Program-made: the position numbers and the translations under genes
DNA from: DASPMP01 sp035626995
Lineage (GTDB): Bacteria; Gemmatimonadota; Gemmatimonadetes; Gemmatimonadales; Gemmatimonadaceae
Direction: 5' to 3'
Length of the DNA: 39,671 bases
Assembly: GCA_035626995.1 (NCBI GenBank)
Contig: DASPMP010000152.1
Span: forward strand, 1-39,671
Shown: positions 6,619 through 16,397 of the stretch, piece by piece
How the letters are laid out: each line of letters opens with the position of its first letter
Numbering within the stretch: position 1 is the first letter of the stretch
The notes under the pieces: model-generated
What the model was told of the DNA's origin: nothing
Database searches by the model: none
What the model saw: the letters and a program-made list of their open reading frames with translations, nothing else

Positions 6619-8862
6619 ATGCGACGCCCTGTTCAGCACAGGACGCGCCGGCGTGTGTTTGCCCGGCTATCAGTCGTTGCACTCCTCGCCTGCGCGCCCT
6701 CGATTCTTTTCGCGCAGCGCAACGATCAGCGCGAGAAGCCGGAGGTCCGTGACCTCCAGCTGAATGGCGTCCGGGGGGTTAGTCCTACCGATCTCGCACG
6801 CTCCATCGCCACCAGCGAGAGCCAGTGCAAGAGTCTTCTCTGGCTGCCCTTCTGCTACATCAGCCGGTCGTCCACGTTCTGGGACCGCAAGTATCTCGAC
6901 CACGACGAATTCCGTCGGGACGTGCTTCGCATCCTGGTGTTCTACTGGAAGCGCGGATACCGCGAAGCGCAGGTCGACACGGCCGTGACCAGGATCCGCG
7001 ACGGGCAGGTGCGGGTCGTGTTCGACATCCGGGAAGGTCCGCCGACCATCATCGCCTCGTTACGAATCCAGTACGACAGCACGCTCCTCGACGAGCGGCG
7101 CGTCCGGAAACTGTCGGTGCTCCGCTCCGGTGATCCGCTCAACCTCGTGGTGCTCGACACGATGCGCCTGATGTTCCAGGCCGCGATGTGGGACAAGGGG
7201 CACGCGGACGCACAGGTCGACACGTCCATTACGGTCGCGGACCGCCGCGCGGATGTGCTGCTTCGGGTCGACCCCAACTGGATCACGACTGTCGGGACGA
7301 TCACGGTGAGCGGGAACGACGATGTCACCGTGCGCACGATCCAGAACTCGATCATGCTCCGTCCGGGTGAGCTCTTTCGCTACACCGACCTCACCGAAAG
7401 CCAGCGCAACCTGTACGAATCGAACCTCTTCCGGTTGGCATTTTTCAGCGTGGCACCGCGCCCCGACAGCATCAAGAACATCAATATCGAGGTGCGGGAA
7501 GCGAAGATGCATGAAGCCCGCATCGCCGGCGGGTTCAACAACATCGACTTCTTCCAGTTCGACGGCCGCTACACGAACTACAACACGTTCGGCGGCGCGC
7601 GACGCTTCGACGTCACTGGGGCGATCGGCAACCTGGGCGCATCAGGGTTGGCGGGGCGGGGCATCTTCCGTCAGCCGAGAGAAGGCTTTTTCGACGGAGG
7701 AAGCTTCCGCGCCCCCACCTGGCAAATCAGCGCCGACCTCCGACAGCCGGCGTGGCTCCAGAAGCCGGAGAACGCGCTCGCGATCGGCGGCTTCGCCCAT
7801 CGCCGTGCGGCGCCCGCGGTCTACATCGACCGCGGTTATGGTGGACAGCTGGCGTTCACGCGTACGCTGGCGCCGCGGGCGAAGGCCAGCGCCGCATACA
7901 AGTTTGAGGTGACGCGCGTCGAGGCGAGTGACGTGTACTTCTGCGTCAACTACGGCGTGTGTGACGACGAGACGATCAGCACGCTGCAGCTGCACCAGCG
8001 AATGAATCCGCTGCAGCTGAGCACCACGGTCGACCGCAGCGACATCCCCTTCTCCCCCACGAAGGGATATATCGCGCGGATCGACCTGGAGCACGCCTCC
8101 AGCGTCACTCTCTCCGATTACCGCTACAACCGGTTCTTCGCGGAAGGTTCGGCGTACACGCACTTCCGGTATCCCAGTCGGGATCCGATGGCGCAGGTGC
8201 TGGCCGGTCATCTCAAGCTCGGCTTCGTGCGCCCGCTGGGTCAGGGGACGAGCGGCGTCGAAGTCCTGCATCCCCGGAAGCGCTTCTACGCCGGCGGTGC
8301 GCAGTCCGTTCGCGGCTACGGGGAGAACCAGCTGGGTCCCCGCATCCTGACGATCGCCCCATCTGACCTGTTCGCGGCCGGGTGCGATACGAGTGCTGCG
8401 CAGATCCGGTTCTGCGATCCGAACCGGACGGAGCTCGACAAGAACAAGTTCACACCGCGACCGGTCGGCGGGACATCACTCATCGAAGGGAGCGTCGAGT
8501 TCCGGTACCCGTTCCAGCGCAAGATGGAATGGGCGGTCTTCCTCGACGGGGCAATCGTGGGTGGATCCGAGGTGAAGTCGCTGACAGACCTGACGCAGCT
8601 CGTGAAGGGTGCGGGCGCCATTACGCCGGGTGTGGGAATACGGTACCGGTCGCCCGTCGGCCCGATTCGCGTCGACCTTGGCTACAACCCGAAGTCAACG
8701 GATGCGCTGCGCGTCGTAACCACGACGCGGGACTCACTCGGACGCGAAACTCTGGTACAGCTCGACGCGCCACGGAGATTCACGACCGGCGGCACCGCGC
8801 GTGGCTTCTGGTCCCTCTTCAATCGCATGGTGCTGCACCTCAGCATCGGGCAGGCCTATTGA
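6619..8862 (+). CDS. tamA: TamA/BamA-family outer-membrane protein (POTRA + D15 barrel)
   Basis: An Omp85-family beta-barrel of 747 residues. There is a signal peptide (about residues 1-32, ending LFAQ) and periplasmic POTRA modules to about residue 300 (for example FYWKRGYREAQVDTAVTRI and LRPGELFRYTDLTESQRNLYESNLF). The C-terminal 16-stranded barrel has the L6-type motif RFYAGGAQSVRGYGENQLGP and a terminal strand rich in alternating aromatics. Three close Cys pairs (70/79, 442/448, 589/599) are unusual and probably form disulfides. The stop overlaps the tamB ATG by one base (TGATG), so the pair is translationally coupled. In Proteobacteria TamA-TamB serves outer-membrane protein or lipid transport. 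Here the partner is called TamA-like from context; a BamA paralogue remains possible. Confidence 0.85.
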   Translation: MRRPVQHRTRRRVFARLSVVALLACAPSILFAQRNDQREKPEVRDLQLNGVRGVSPTDLARSIATSESQCKSLLWLPFCYISRSSTFWDRKYLDHDEFRRDVLRILVFYWKRGYREAQVDTAVTRIRDGQVRVVFDIREGPPTIIASLRIQYDSTLLDERRVRKLSVLRSGDPLNLVVLDTMRLMFQAAMWDKGHADAQVDTSITVADRRADVLLRVDPNWITTVGTITVSGNDDVTVRTIQNSIMLRPGELFRYTDLTESQRNLYESNLFRLAFFSVAPRPDSIKNINIEVREAKMHEARIAGGFNNIDFFQFDGRYTNYNTFGGARRFDVTGAIGNLGASGLAGRGIFRQPREGFFDGGSFRAPTWQISADLRQPAWLQKPENALAIGGFAHRRAAPAVYIDRGYGGQLAFTRTLAPRAKASAAYKFEVTRVEASDVYFCVNYGVCDDETISTLQLHQRMNPLQLSTTVDRSDIPFSPTKGYIARIDLEHASSVTLSDYRYNRFFAEGSAYTHFRYPSRDPMAQVLAGHLKLGFVRPLGQGTSGVEVLHPRKRFYAGGAQSVRGYGENQLGPRILTIAPSDLFAAGCDTSAAQIRFCDPNRTELDKNKFTPRPVGGTSLIEGSVEFRYPFQRKMEWAVFLDGAIVGGSEVKSLTDLTQLVKGAGAITPGVGIRYRSPVGPIRVDLGYNPKSTDALRVVTTTRDSLGRETLVQLDAPRRFTTGGTARGFWSLFNRMVLHLSIGQAY

Positions 8863-11800
8863 TGTCGGAAGACGATTTCGTCGCCGAGTCGCCGGCGGAT
8901 CCCGAGGCCCGCCGCCAGCAACGGCAGGCCGTGCGGGTCCTGCAGATCACCGCGGTCGTGATTGCGGCAGTTGTCGCATTCGCGTTCATCGCTGTGCTGG
9001 TGTTGACCCGGACGGACTGGGGACGCGAACGCGTTCGGCGCTTTGTCCTCGACCAGCTCGAGGGGATGGTGCATGGACAGGTGAGCATCGGCCGCATTCG
9101 CGGGAACCTGCTCACGGGGGCAACGATCGAGGCAGTCGTCATCCGCGACACGGCGGGCATGCCCTTTGTCGCCGCCGAGCAGATCAGCGCGCGATACAAT
9201 ATTCTCGAGCTGTTTACTCGCAAGATCGACCTCGGCGCCGTCCGTATCGTTCGGCCGCTCATCGTCCTCAACCGCCCGCCGGGCGGCAAGTGGAATTATC
9301 AGCGGATCTTCCCACCCTCGGACACAACGCGGCCGCGCTCGGTGCGACGCAAGGGATTTCCGTGGATCGTCTTCCATGATGTCGCGATCTTCGACGGGCG
9401 CCTGGTGATGCGAACCCCGTGGAAGGCGGACACGACGCTTTCGCGGGCAGCCCAGGACAGCTCGATCCGCGCCGCGCTCGGCGGCGGTACGCGACTGATG
9501 GTGGTCCGTGCGGACAGCGGCTTCCAGAAAGTCGTGGAGCTTCGCGATGTCACCGCGCGCCTTCGGCTGCTTCGGATTACGCAACCCGGCTTTCACGACC
9601 GGATGGCGCAGGTCGCATCGCTCAAGATGGAGGCGCTGCCATTCCGTCCCCCCGCCGCCATTGTGGATGACGCGCTGGGGAACCTGTTTTTCAACAACGA
9701 TTCGTTGTGGTGGAAAGATGTCACCGTGGCGATGCCAGGATCGCGCGTCCGGGGCGAAGGGCGGTATGTCTTCGACAACGGGGACATGACGCTCGCCGCG
9801 CGCGCATCGCCGGCGGCCTTCGCCGATTTCCGCTGGGTATTCCCGCGTTTTCCGTCCGACGGCGGCGGACCGCTCGAGTTTGCACTCGAATGGCGCGGCA
9901 CCACCGAGGAGTATCGCGTGCGGAACGCGGATGTCCGGACGCAGGGTGCGCGGCTGCGCGGCAAGTTCGCGATCAGCTTTGCGGACACCTTTGCGATTCA
10001 CGACACGGACATCCGGTTCGAGAATGTCAGCACGAAGCTCGTCGAACGGTTCGCTCCGGATTTCGAGGCACCGCGGCCGGGCACGATGGATGGCGAGTTG
10101 ACCATCGTCGGGGGACGCAACGCCATGCGCCTCGCCGGGAACATGGCATTTCACGACCAGCAGGGTGGGGGCACGAGCCGCATGGCCGGCAACGGATTCA
10201 TGGGCTATGTAAATGGTGACATCCGAATGCGAGACCTGCGCCTTCGCGTGAATCCGCTGCAGGTCACGTTGCTGAAGTCTTTGAGCCCCGCATTGACGGA
10301 GATGATGGCGCCAGTGAGTGGCGTGCTCCTGGGCTCCATCACGCTCAATGGCTCCACGGAGACGTATCTCGCCGTCGCGGGAGATGTCGAGCACCGCGAC
10401 CGCGCGAACGTGTCGCGACTCGCTGGCAATGCCCGCTTCGCCATCGCGACCGGAGAATCATTCGACATCAATGTCCAGGCGCGACCGCTCGCGCTGGCGG
10501 AAGTCGGCCTCTTCGCGCCATCGCTGGGCCTCCGCGGAACTGCGTCCGGACCGATCAGCGTCAAGGGAACCCTTGGCAACCTGCGCGTGGCGAGCGCGCT
10601 GCGTCTTTCTGACGGCGGCTTCGTCGAAGTGAACGGCAGCGTCGATCTCGAGGGGCGCGCGAAGAGCTATAACCTTGCGGGCACGACCCGCGCGCTCAAT
10701 CTCAACAGCGTCGTCGCATCCGCGCCGGTCACGTCCGTCACGGCCACCGTGCGCGCCACCGGAAGTGGCTTCGAGCCAGCGACCATGCGTGGCACGTACG
10801 CCGCGGATTTCGCCGCCTCCAGCTGGGACAGCGTCGCGGTGGACAGCGGTTCTGTGCGCGTGACCATCGCGAATGGTCTCGCGACGGTCAGCCGGCTGTA
10901 CGCCCGCGGCGCGAGTACGAGAGTTGACGCAGCCGGAACGTTTGGCCTCACTCCTGGCCGGGTGGGAGAGCTGCGATACAGCGTTGCGATCGATTCCCTG
11001 GGCGCGTACAACCGGCTGATTCCGGGTGGGGACGCGCAGGGCGTGGAGCGTCCGCGGTCCGCGCTGGTTGCGCGCGCGGTGGCGCGCGCCCGGGAAGATT
11101 CGATCCGCGTCGCCCGCGAGACCGAAGTCGAACGCGCGGCCACGAGACGTCCGGCGCCCCGGCTGGCCGTCAATCTGCCGCCGACATTGTCTCGAAGCGC
11201 GCTTTCGGGACGTGTGTATGCCGCTGGCACTGTGCGTGGGAACATTCGCGACTTCGATCTGCGCGGCCGGTTGTCGGCGGAGGATGTGATCGCGCGGGGC
11301 AACAGTGCGCGATCGTTGCGCGCTGAGTATGCGTGGACGAACGTGCGCACCTCCACCTCGACCCTGGCGGTCGGCGTCGAAGGCAGCGAGATCAGCGTGA
11401 AAGGATTCGCCTTCGACACGCTGGACGGGCGCCTGAGTTATCGTCGCCCCAACGGGGAGATTCAGCTCGCGGTTCGTCAGGGGGATGACCGCGACTACTC
11501 GGTCGCGGGATCGTTTGTCGTCGGCTCGAAACGCGAAGTGCGCGTGCGCGATCTGGCCCTTCGCATGGACACCACCGTGTGGCGGCTGGCCAGGGCGGCG
11601 GTGGTCCACTGGCATCCGGCGGGAATGGAATTGCACGACGTGGAGTTGCGCAGCAACCGCGGCGGATTCGTCTACCTGAACGGCATGCTCCCCACGGAGG
11701 GCAACGCGAACCTGGTGCTCGACATCCAGAACTTCCAGGTGGCGGACGTCTCGAACTTCCTGCAGAGCGACTTTCCGCTCACGGGCATCCTCACAGCGCG

Positions 11801-13490
11801 TGGTGTGCTCGAAGGATCGCTCCGGAACCCCCGATTCCGGGGCGCCGCCGGGATGGTGAACGGCAACTACAACGGATCGGTCATCCCGGCTTTCCAGTCG
11901 ACGTTCCGCTACGCAAATGCGTCGCTGACGGCGCACGTGGAAGCATTGCGGACTGGCGGAACTCCCTCGGTCATTGCGGATGCCGTGCTTCCTGTGAATC
12001 TCGCGCTCACGGGCGTCACCGGTCCGCGACTGCTGGAGAGTGGACTTCGTGTTGACGTCAGCGGTGACAGTCTGCCCCTCGACCTGATTCCAGCCGTCAC
12101 GGATATGGTCGCGCAGGTTCGCGGGACGGCGTCGGGCGTCCTGAGCATGCGAGGATCACTGCGTCGGCCGGTGCTCGCTGGAGCAATCACCTGGCGCAAC
12201 GGCTCCATGCAGATCGTCCCAACGGGCGTCACGGTAGAGGCGATCACCGCATCGGTGCGCATGGCGCGCGACACCATCTTCGTTGACTCCATCGCGGGGC
12301 GTGCGGGCCGCGGGCCGATCCGCCTGTCCGGACGCATGTACGTTGGAAACTGGCGTGAGCCAACCTTCGACCTACACCTGGCGGGTACCGGCGCTCAGGT
12401 GCTGGACAACGACCGTGGCGATCTCGCTGCGGATGTTGGCCTGAGCCTCACCGGCCCGTGGGGCAACGCGTATATCGCTGGCCTGGTCAACTTCCGCGAG
12501 GGAGTCGCGTACATCCCGGAGCCGAGCAACAAGCGTCTGGTCAACCCCGGCGATCCGGCCGTGTTCTCGGTGCTCGACACCGCAGTGACCAGCGACCGCG
12601 AGCTGTTTCCGACGAGCAATCCGTTGCTCGAGAACCTGCGCATCGATGTCGACGTCTCCGTCAGCCGCAACACGTGGCTGCGTTCGCGCGACGCGAACAT
12701 CGAGATGTTCACGGAAGAGCCGGTGCGTGTGCATCGCTCCGCGGACGCGCTCGCACTCACCGGCGTCGTCTCCACGGATCGCGGCGAGTACACATTCCTG
12801 AGCAAGCGGTTCGAGATCAAGCGCGGCTCCGCCACCTTCGTCGGAGGACCCGAACTGAACCCGACCCTGCAGGCGGCCGGTGAGTACGAAGTGGCACTGG
12901 CTGGGCGCAATGCGTTCAACATCCGCGTCCTCATTGGTGGGAGCCTGCGCATGCCCAAGCTCACGCTGGAAAGCGATGCGCAACCGCCGATCGCGCAGTC
13001 CGACCTGCTGAGCTACCTCGCCTTCGGGCAGAGCTCCACGTCGCTGCTGCAGCTCGAGGGCTCCGGCCTGACTGGCGCCACTGCGACTGGCAACCTCATC
13101 GGCGTTGGCGCCGAACTGGCGACCAAGCGAATGATCGCAGTCGCGATGGGCGTGATGGTCGACGAGGTGGAAGGGGATGCGACGCGCAGCCTCGGCGCCG
13201 ACGTCTTTAACATTACGCCAGCAGACCTCCCAACCGAGCTTGGCGCGCTCGGCACGTTCATCCAGGGAACGCGCGTCGACATCGGGAAATACTTCAGCCC
13301 GTACTTCTTCACCGCCCTGCAGCTGCAGCAATATCCCGGCATCCGCGCCGTCTATCGCACACCCAACGGCTGGCGACTGGAAGGCGCGATCGAGCCTCGC
13401 TACCTGCTGCCGTCTCCTTCGCTCAGCATCCAGAAGGTACCTGCCGTGACGTCCTTCGGCGCGTTCCTTATCAGGGAGTGGCGTTTTTAG
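8862..13490 (+). CDS. tamB: TamB/DUF490 family translocation and assembly protein
   Basis: A 1542-residue envelope-spanning protein. A short cytoplasmic tail (residues 1-30) is followed by one transmembrane anchor (VLQITAVVIAAVVAFAFIAVLVL). A very long run of beta-strand-rich, AsmA/YhdP-like repeats comes next, likely forming a hydrophobic groove in the periplasm. The C-terminal DUF490/TamB domain includes VSTDRGEYTFLSKRFEIKRGSATFVG, QPPIAQSDLLSYLAFGQSS and a Phe-ending beta-signal-like C-terminus (LIREWRF). The frame is open further upstream, but ATG 8862 overlaps the tamA stop and starts a sensible protein. The length is typical or slightly long for TamB. Known members link inner and outer membranes and are implicated in phospholipid transport. 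The 3' end overlaps the convergent M20 gene by 20 bases. Confidence 0.92.
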   Translation: MSEDDFVAESPADPEARRQQRQAVRVLQITAVVIAAVVAFAFIAVLVLTRTDWGRERVRRFVLDQLEGMVHGQVSIGRIRGNLLTGATIEAVVIRDTAGMPFVAAEQISARYNILELFTRKIDLGAVRIVRPLIVLNRPPGGKWNYQRIFPPSDTTRPRSVRRKGFPWIVFHDVAIFDGRLVMRTPWKADTTLSRAAQDSSIRAALGGGTRLMVVRADSGFQKVVELRDVTARLRLLRITQPGFHDRMAQVASLKMEALPFRPPAAIVDDALGNLFFNNDSLWWKDVTVAMPGSRVRGEGRYVFDNGDMTLAARASPAAFADFRWVFPRFPSDGGGPLEFALEWRGTTEEYRVRNADVRTQGARLRGKFAISFADTFAIHDTDIRFENVSTKLVERFAPDFEAPRPGTMDGELTIVGGRNAMRLAGNMAFHDQQGGGTSRMAGNGFMGYVNGDIRMRDLRLRVNPLQVTLLKSLSPALTEMMAPVSGVLLGSITLNGSTETYLAVAGDVEHRDRANVSRLAGNARFAIATGESFDINVQARPLALAEVGLFAPSLGLRGTASGPISVKGTLGNLRVASALRLSDGGFVEVNGSVDLEGRAKSYNLAGTTRALNLNSVVASAPVTSVTATVRATGSGFEPATMRGTYAADFAASSWDSVAVDSGSVRVTIANGLATVSRLYARGASTRVDAAGTFGLTPGRVGELRYSVAIDSLGAYNRLIPGGDAQGVERPRSALVARAVARAREDSIRVARETEVERAATRRPAPRLAVNLPPTLSRSALSGRVYAAGTVRGNIRDFDLRGRLSAEDVIARGNSARSLRAEYAWTNVRTSTSTLAVGVEGSEISVKGFAFDTLDGRLSYRRPNGEIQLAVRQGDDRDYSVAGSFVVGSKREVRVRDLALRMDTTVWRLARAAVVHWHPAGMELHDVELRSNRGGFVYLNGMLPTEGNANLVLDIQNFQVADVSNFLQSDFPLTGILTARGVLEGSLRNPRFRGAAGMVNGNYNGSVIPAFQSTFRYANASLTAHVEALRTGGTPSVIADAVLPVNLALTGVTGPRLLESGLRVDVSGDSLPLDLIPAVTDMVAQVRGTASGVLSMRGSLRRPVLAGAITWRNGSMQIVPTGVTVEAITASVRMARDTIFVDSIAGRAGRGPIRLSGRMYVGNWREPTFDLHLAGTGAQVLDNDRGDLAADVGLSLTGPWGNAYIAGLVNFREGVAYIPEPSNKRLVNPGDPAVFSVLDTAVTSDRELFPTSNPLLENLRIDVDVSVSRNTWLRSRDANIEMFTEEPVRVHRSADALALTGVVSTDRGEYTFLSKRFEIKRGSATFVGGPELNPTLQAAGEYEVALAGRNAFNIRVLIGGSLRMPKLTLESDAQPPIAQSDLLSYLAFGQSSTSLLQLEGSGLTGATATGNLIGVGAELATKRMIAVAMGVMVDEVEGDATRSLGADVFNITPADLPTELGALGTFIQGTRVDIGKYFSPYFFTALQLQQYPGIRAVYRTPNGWRLEGAIEPRYLLPSPSLSIQKVPAVTSFGAFLIREWRF

Positions 13491-14874
13491 GACCCAGCTC
13501 TTCGTAGAGCGTCGCGACAGCGCGGAGTCCGCGGCTGAAGTTCTCCAGTGAGATCCACTCGTCGGGCGCGTGTGCGTTCTCGCCGGGCAGGCCGAATCCC
13601 AGCAGCAGGACCGGCGCACCCAGCACACGGGCGAAATCGCCAACGACGGGGATGGAGCCCCCTTCGCCGACGATCACGGGTTCCTTGCCGAATGCCGCAC
13701 GCAGGGCGACGCGCGCAGCATCGTAAAGCGGGCCTTCGAGCTCGGCCTTCCATGGCTTACCGCCGTGAATGTACGTCACGTCGACGGTGACACCTTTCGG
13801 CGCGACGCGCTTCACATGCGCCTTGAACAGCTTCGCGATCTGATCCGGATCCTGGTCGGGGATCAGTCGGCAGCTCACCTTCGCCATCGCCTTTGATGGG
13901 AGCACCGTCTTCGCACCTTCGGCGGTGTAGCCGCTCAGCTGTCCATTCACTTCACAGGTCGGCCGCATCCAGATCCGCTCGAGGGTGCTGAATCCCTCCT
14001 CACCGCCGAGCGCCGGGGCTCCCGTCTCACGCAGGAACGCCTTGTCCTTGAAGGGCAACTTCCGGATGCCCTCGCGTTCATGCTTCGGCCATTTCCGGAC
14101 CTTGTCATAGAAACCCTTGATGGCGATACGTCCCCGTGCGTCGTGCATGGTGGCAAGGATCCGCGCCAGCGCCATCGCTGGATTGATCACGGCGCCGCCG
14201 TAACTGCCCGAGTGGAGGTCCTGCGCCGGGCCAGTGACGTCGATCTGCATGTATGCGAGTCCACGCAGCGAGGACAGGATCGATGGCTGCCCGGGCGCGA
14301 ACATCGACGAATCGGATATGACGACAGAGTCCGCCGCCAGCAGCCTGGCGTTTTTCTCGATGAACTGCGGCAGGTTATCGCTGCCGACTTCTTCTTCACC
14401 TTCCGCGAGAAAGATGAGGTTGACCGGAAGTGATCCCCGCTCACGCAGCAACGCTTCCGCCGCCTTTACGTGGATGTACAACTGTCCTTTGTCGTCGACC
14501 GAGCCGCGTGCGTACAGCTTGCCGTCGCGCTCGGTGGGGACGAATGGCGGGGACGTCCACAGCTCCAGGGGCTCCACCGGCTGGACGTCATAGTGGCCAT
14601 AGACGAGCACCGTCGGTGCGTGCGCGCCCGCCTTGCGCCATTCGCCGAGCACGATGGGATGTCCCGGCGTCTGGTGCACGGTGGCCTGCATCCCGATGTC
14701 GCGCAGGCGCGTCGCGAGCCACTCGGCGCAGCGTGCCGTATCGGCATTGTGTTCCGATCGCGCACTCACGCTGGGAATCCTGAGAAATTCGTCGAGCTCC
14801 GCGCGCATCCGAGGCTCTTCGCGCGAGAAGTAATTGTCCAGGTCGGCGGCAACGCTCGGGCGGTTTTTCGTCAT
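13471..14874 (-). CDS. M20 family dipeptidase (zinc metallopeptidase)
   Basis: A cytosolic zinc-dependent aminoacyl-peptidase of the carnosinase-like M20 group, 467 residues. The metal and catalytic motifs are clear: YGHYDVQP (His ligand and catalytic Asp), ARGSVDDKG (bridging Asp), AEGEEEVGS (catalytic Glu plus Glu ligand) and, near the C-terminus, GENAHAPDEW (last His ligand). The central dimerisation (lid) domain spans roughly residues 200-370. The start is ATG 14874, because it overlaps the stop of the upstream glycosyltransferase as ATGA; a GTG at 14904 would add ten residues. No signal peptide is seen. The 3' end overlaps tamB, which converges on it. The substrate is probably small dipeptides. 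Confidence 0.93.
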   Translation of the reverse strand: MTKNRPSVAADLDNYFSREEPRMRAELDEFLRIPSVSARSEHNADTARCAEWLATRLRDIGMQATVHQTPGHPIVLGEWRKAGAHAPTVLVYGHYDVQPVEPLELWTSPPFVPTERDGKLYARGSVDDKGQLYIHVKAAEALLRERGSLPVNLIFLAEGEEEVGSDNLPQFIEKNARLLAADSVVISDSSMFAPGQPSILSSLRGLAYMQIDVTGPAQDLHSGSYGGAVINPAMALARILATMHDARGRIAIKGFYDKVRKWPKHEREGIRKLPFKDKAFLRETGAPALGGEEGFSTLERIWMRPTCEVNGQLSGYTAEGAKTVLPSKAMAKVSCRLIPDQDPDQIAKLFKAHVKRVAPKGVTVDVTYIHGGKPWKAELEGPLYDAARVALRAAFGKEPVIVGEGGSIPVVGDFARVLGAPVLLLGFGLPGENAHAPDEWISLENFSRGLRAVATLYEELGPKNATP

Positions 14875-16397
14875 GAGCGAGAACGTAGCGGTCGTTCTGG
14901 CCACGTGCCACGCCAGCGCTCCAGGTGCCAGATGCGCAGGTATTTCACCGGGTCGCCCTCACGGGCAAGCGTTACCATCTCTTTCTGCACGACCGACTCG
15001 AAGTGCTGTGAAAGCGATTTGAGGGTCGGATGTTCACCCGCGACCTCATCGACCACGAGTAGCAGGCCGTCGCGGGGATGCGCGCGCTCCGGGAATTGCG
15101 GCCAGAAATCATAGTGATTGGGCCGCGTCGTCAGGTTCAGGGAAAATGTCTGCGGTCGATCAGGCAAGTGAAATGCGAGCTCCGAGGCTTCCTGATATCG
15201 ATCTGCGCCTACCCACGTGCGGTGGGACGAGATGCTCAGGCGCGGACCGTAGGTCTGATTCACGGAATCTGCGAGCTCCTTCCATCCATGCGAACGCGCG
15301 ACCGGATCGCGTCGCGCAGGAACCGGAAGCACGGGCGTGAACGTGTTGACGTACGTCACCGCAGTCAGCACGCCCGCCAGGACCAGCCCGCCGCGCAGCC
15401 ATTTGTCCCAGCGGGGAGTGCCTGCGTGCGCGACAAGGACGAGGATCCCAGGCACGTATGCCAACGCTGGCCAGTTCGCTTCCGGCCGACGTTTGGTCGC
15501 CGAATACATGAAGAATCCGAAGACGACGGTCGCCACGATGGCAAGCAACGCCCGCGTCCCGGTGTGTCCTGATCGCACCACGGCGAGCACCAGCATGACG
15601 AACAAAACCGGCGTCACCAGTCCCAGCTGGCCACCCACCAGGTCGAGCTCGCGCTTCAGGACGGAACCAGTCGCGCGCGTCAGCCCATGAGACAACTGAA
15701 AGGCGAACGATGCCCATCCGTGTTCGGCATTCCAGACAATCACGGGCGAAAACACGACCACGGCAATCACCGTCGCGACGTATGGCCCTGGTTCCGCAAG
15801 ACGATGCCGCAGGCCTCGGCGGACCAGCAACGCCACCACGATCCCGAGTGGAAGCAGCACTGCCGTGTACTTCGATGCCATTGCGAGGCCGAGGAAGATG
15901 CCGGCGACGGCCCACCACTGAAGTGCGGCGCGCGAACGCGCAGGCGCGTCGAGCGCGCGGATCACGGCCCAGATTGTCGCGGCCGCACATGCAAAGAGCG
16001 GCGCATCGGGTGTGGCGAGGACGAGGCCGGCCGCCGATAGCGGCATCAGCGCAAAGACCAGCGCCGCGTTCACTGCCGCGCGATCGCCTGTTAGTCGACG
16101 CGCCGAGTCTGCGATGAAGAGACCGGCCAGCGTCCCGGCGATGATCGGGCCAAGTCTCACTCCCGCGGGTGTGTCGCCCGCGATGAGGGTCCCGAACCGG
16201 ATGAGCCACGCAATGAGCGGTGGATGGTCGAAGTATCCACCACTCAGGTGCCGCGACCAGTCCCAGTAGTACGTCTCGTCGGGAAACAGCGGTGTCAGTG
16301 CTCCGAGTATCAGGCGCACCAATCCAGCAAGCAGCGTTATCGCGACCGCGCGCGCCACCACACCACCGCGGTAACGAGCCACGTCCACACCAGCCAC
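14871..16397 (-). CDS. Membrane glycosyltransferase, GT39/GT83-like (ArnT/PMT superfamily)
   Basis: A polytopic GT-C glycosyltransferase of up to 508 residues that would move a sugar from a polyprenyl-phosphate donor to an acceptor on the outer face of the inner membrane. The first extracytoplasmic loop carries PDETYYWDWSRHLSGGYFDHPPLIAWL, matching the DExYYW...GYxDHPPL signature of this family, with the catalytic Asp in PDE. About ten hydrophobic segments follow, then a soluble C-terminal part of about 150 residues. The start is uncertain: several in-frame GTGs exist (16397, 16388, 16382, 16361, 16358), and the later ones reduce the overlap with the upstream PHP gene from 61 to about 22 bases. 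It is coupled to the downstream dipeptidase by an ATGA overlap. The acceptor is unknown. Confidence 0.88.
   Translation of the reverse strand: MAGVDVARYRGGVVARAVAITLLAGLVRLILGALTPLFPDETYYWDWSRHLSGGYFDHPPLIAWLIRFGTLIAGDTPAGVRLGPIIAGTLAGLFIADSARRLTGDRAAVNAALVFALMPLSAAGLVLATPDAPLFACAAATIWAVIRALDAPARSRAALQWWAVAGIFLGLAMASKYTAVLLPLGIVVALLVRRGLRHRLAEPGPYVATVIAVVVFSPVIVWNAEHGWASFAFQLSHGLTRATGSVLKRELDLVGGQLGLVTPVLFVMLVLAVVRSGHTGTRALLAIVATVVFGFFMYSATKRRPEANWPALAYVPGILVLVAHAGTPRWDKWLRGGLVLAGVLTAVTYVNTFTPVLPVPARRDPVARSHGWKELADSVNQTYGPRLSISSHRTWVGADRYQEASELAFHLPDRPQTFSLNLTTRPNHYDFWPQFPERAHPRDGLLLVVDEVAGEHPTLKSLSQHFESVVQKEMVTLAREGDPVKYLRIWHLERWRGTWPERPLRSRS

Noticed and set aside
8382..8861. Extension of tamB upstream of 8862
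   Set aside because: It overlaps the beta-barrel coding region of tamA; ATG 8862 is coupled to the tamA stop and starts a short tail plus one membrane anchor as expected.
8856..10394. Long minus-strand open frame (512 codons) inside tamB; similar ones at 10458-11936 and 12372-13643
   Set aside because: They are shadows of the tamB coding frame; translations are His/Arg-rich with no signal or motif.
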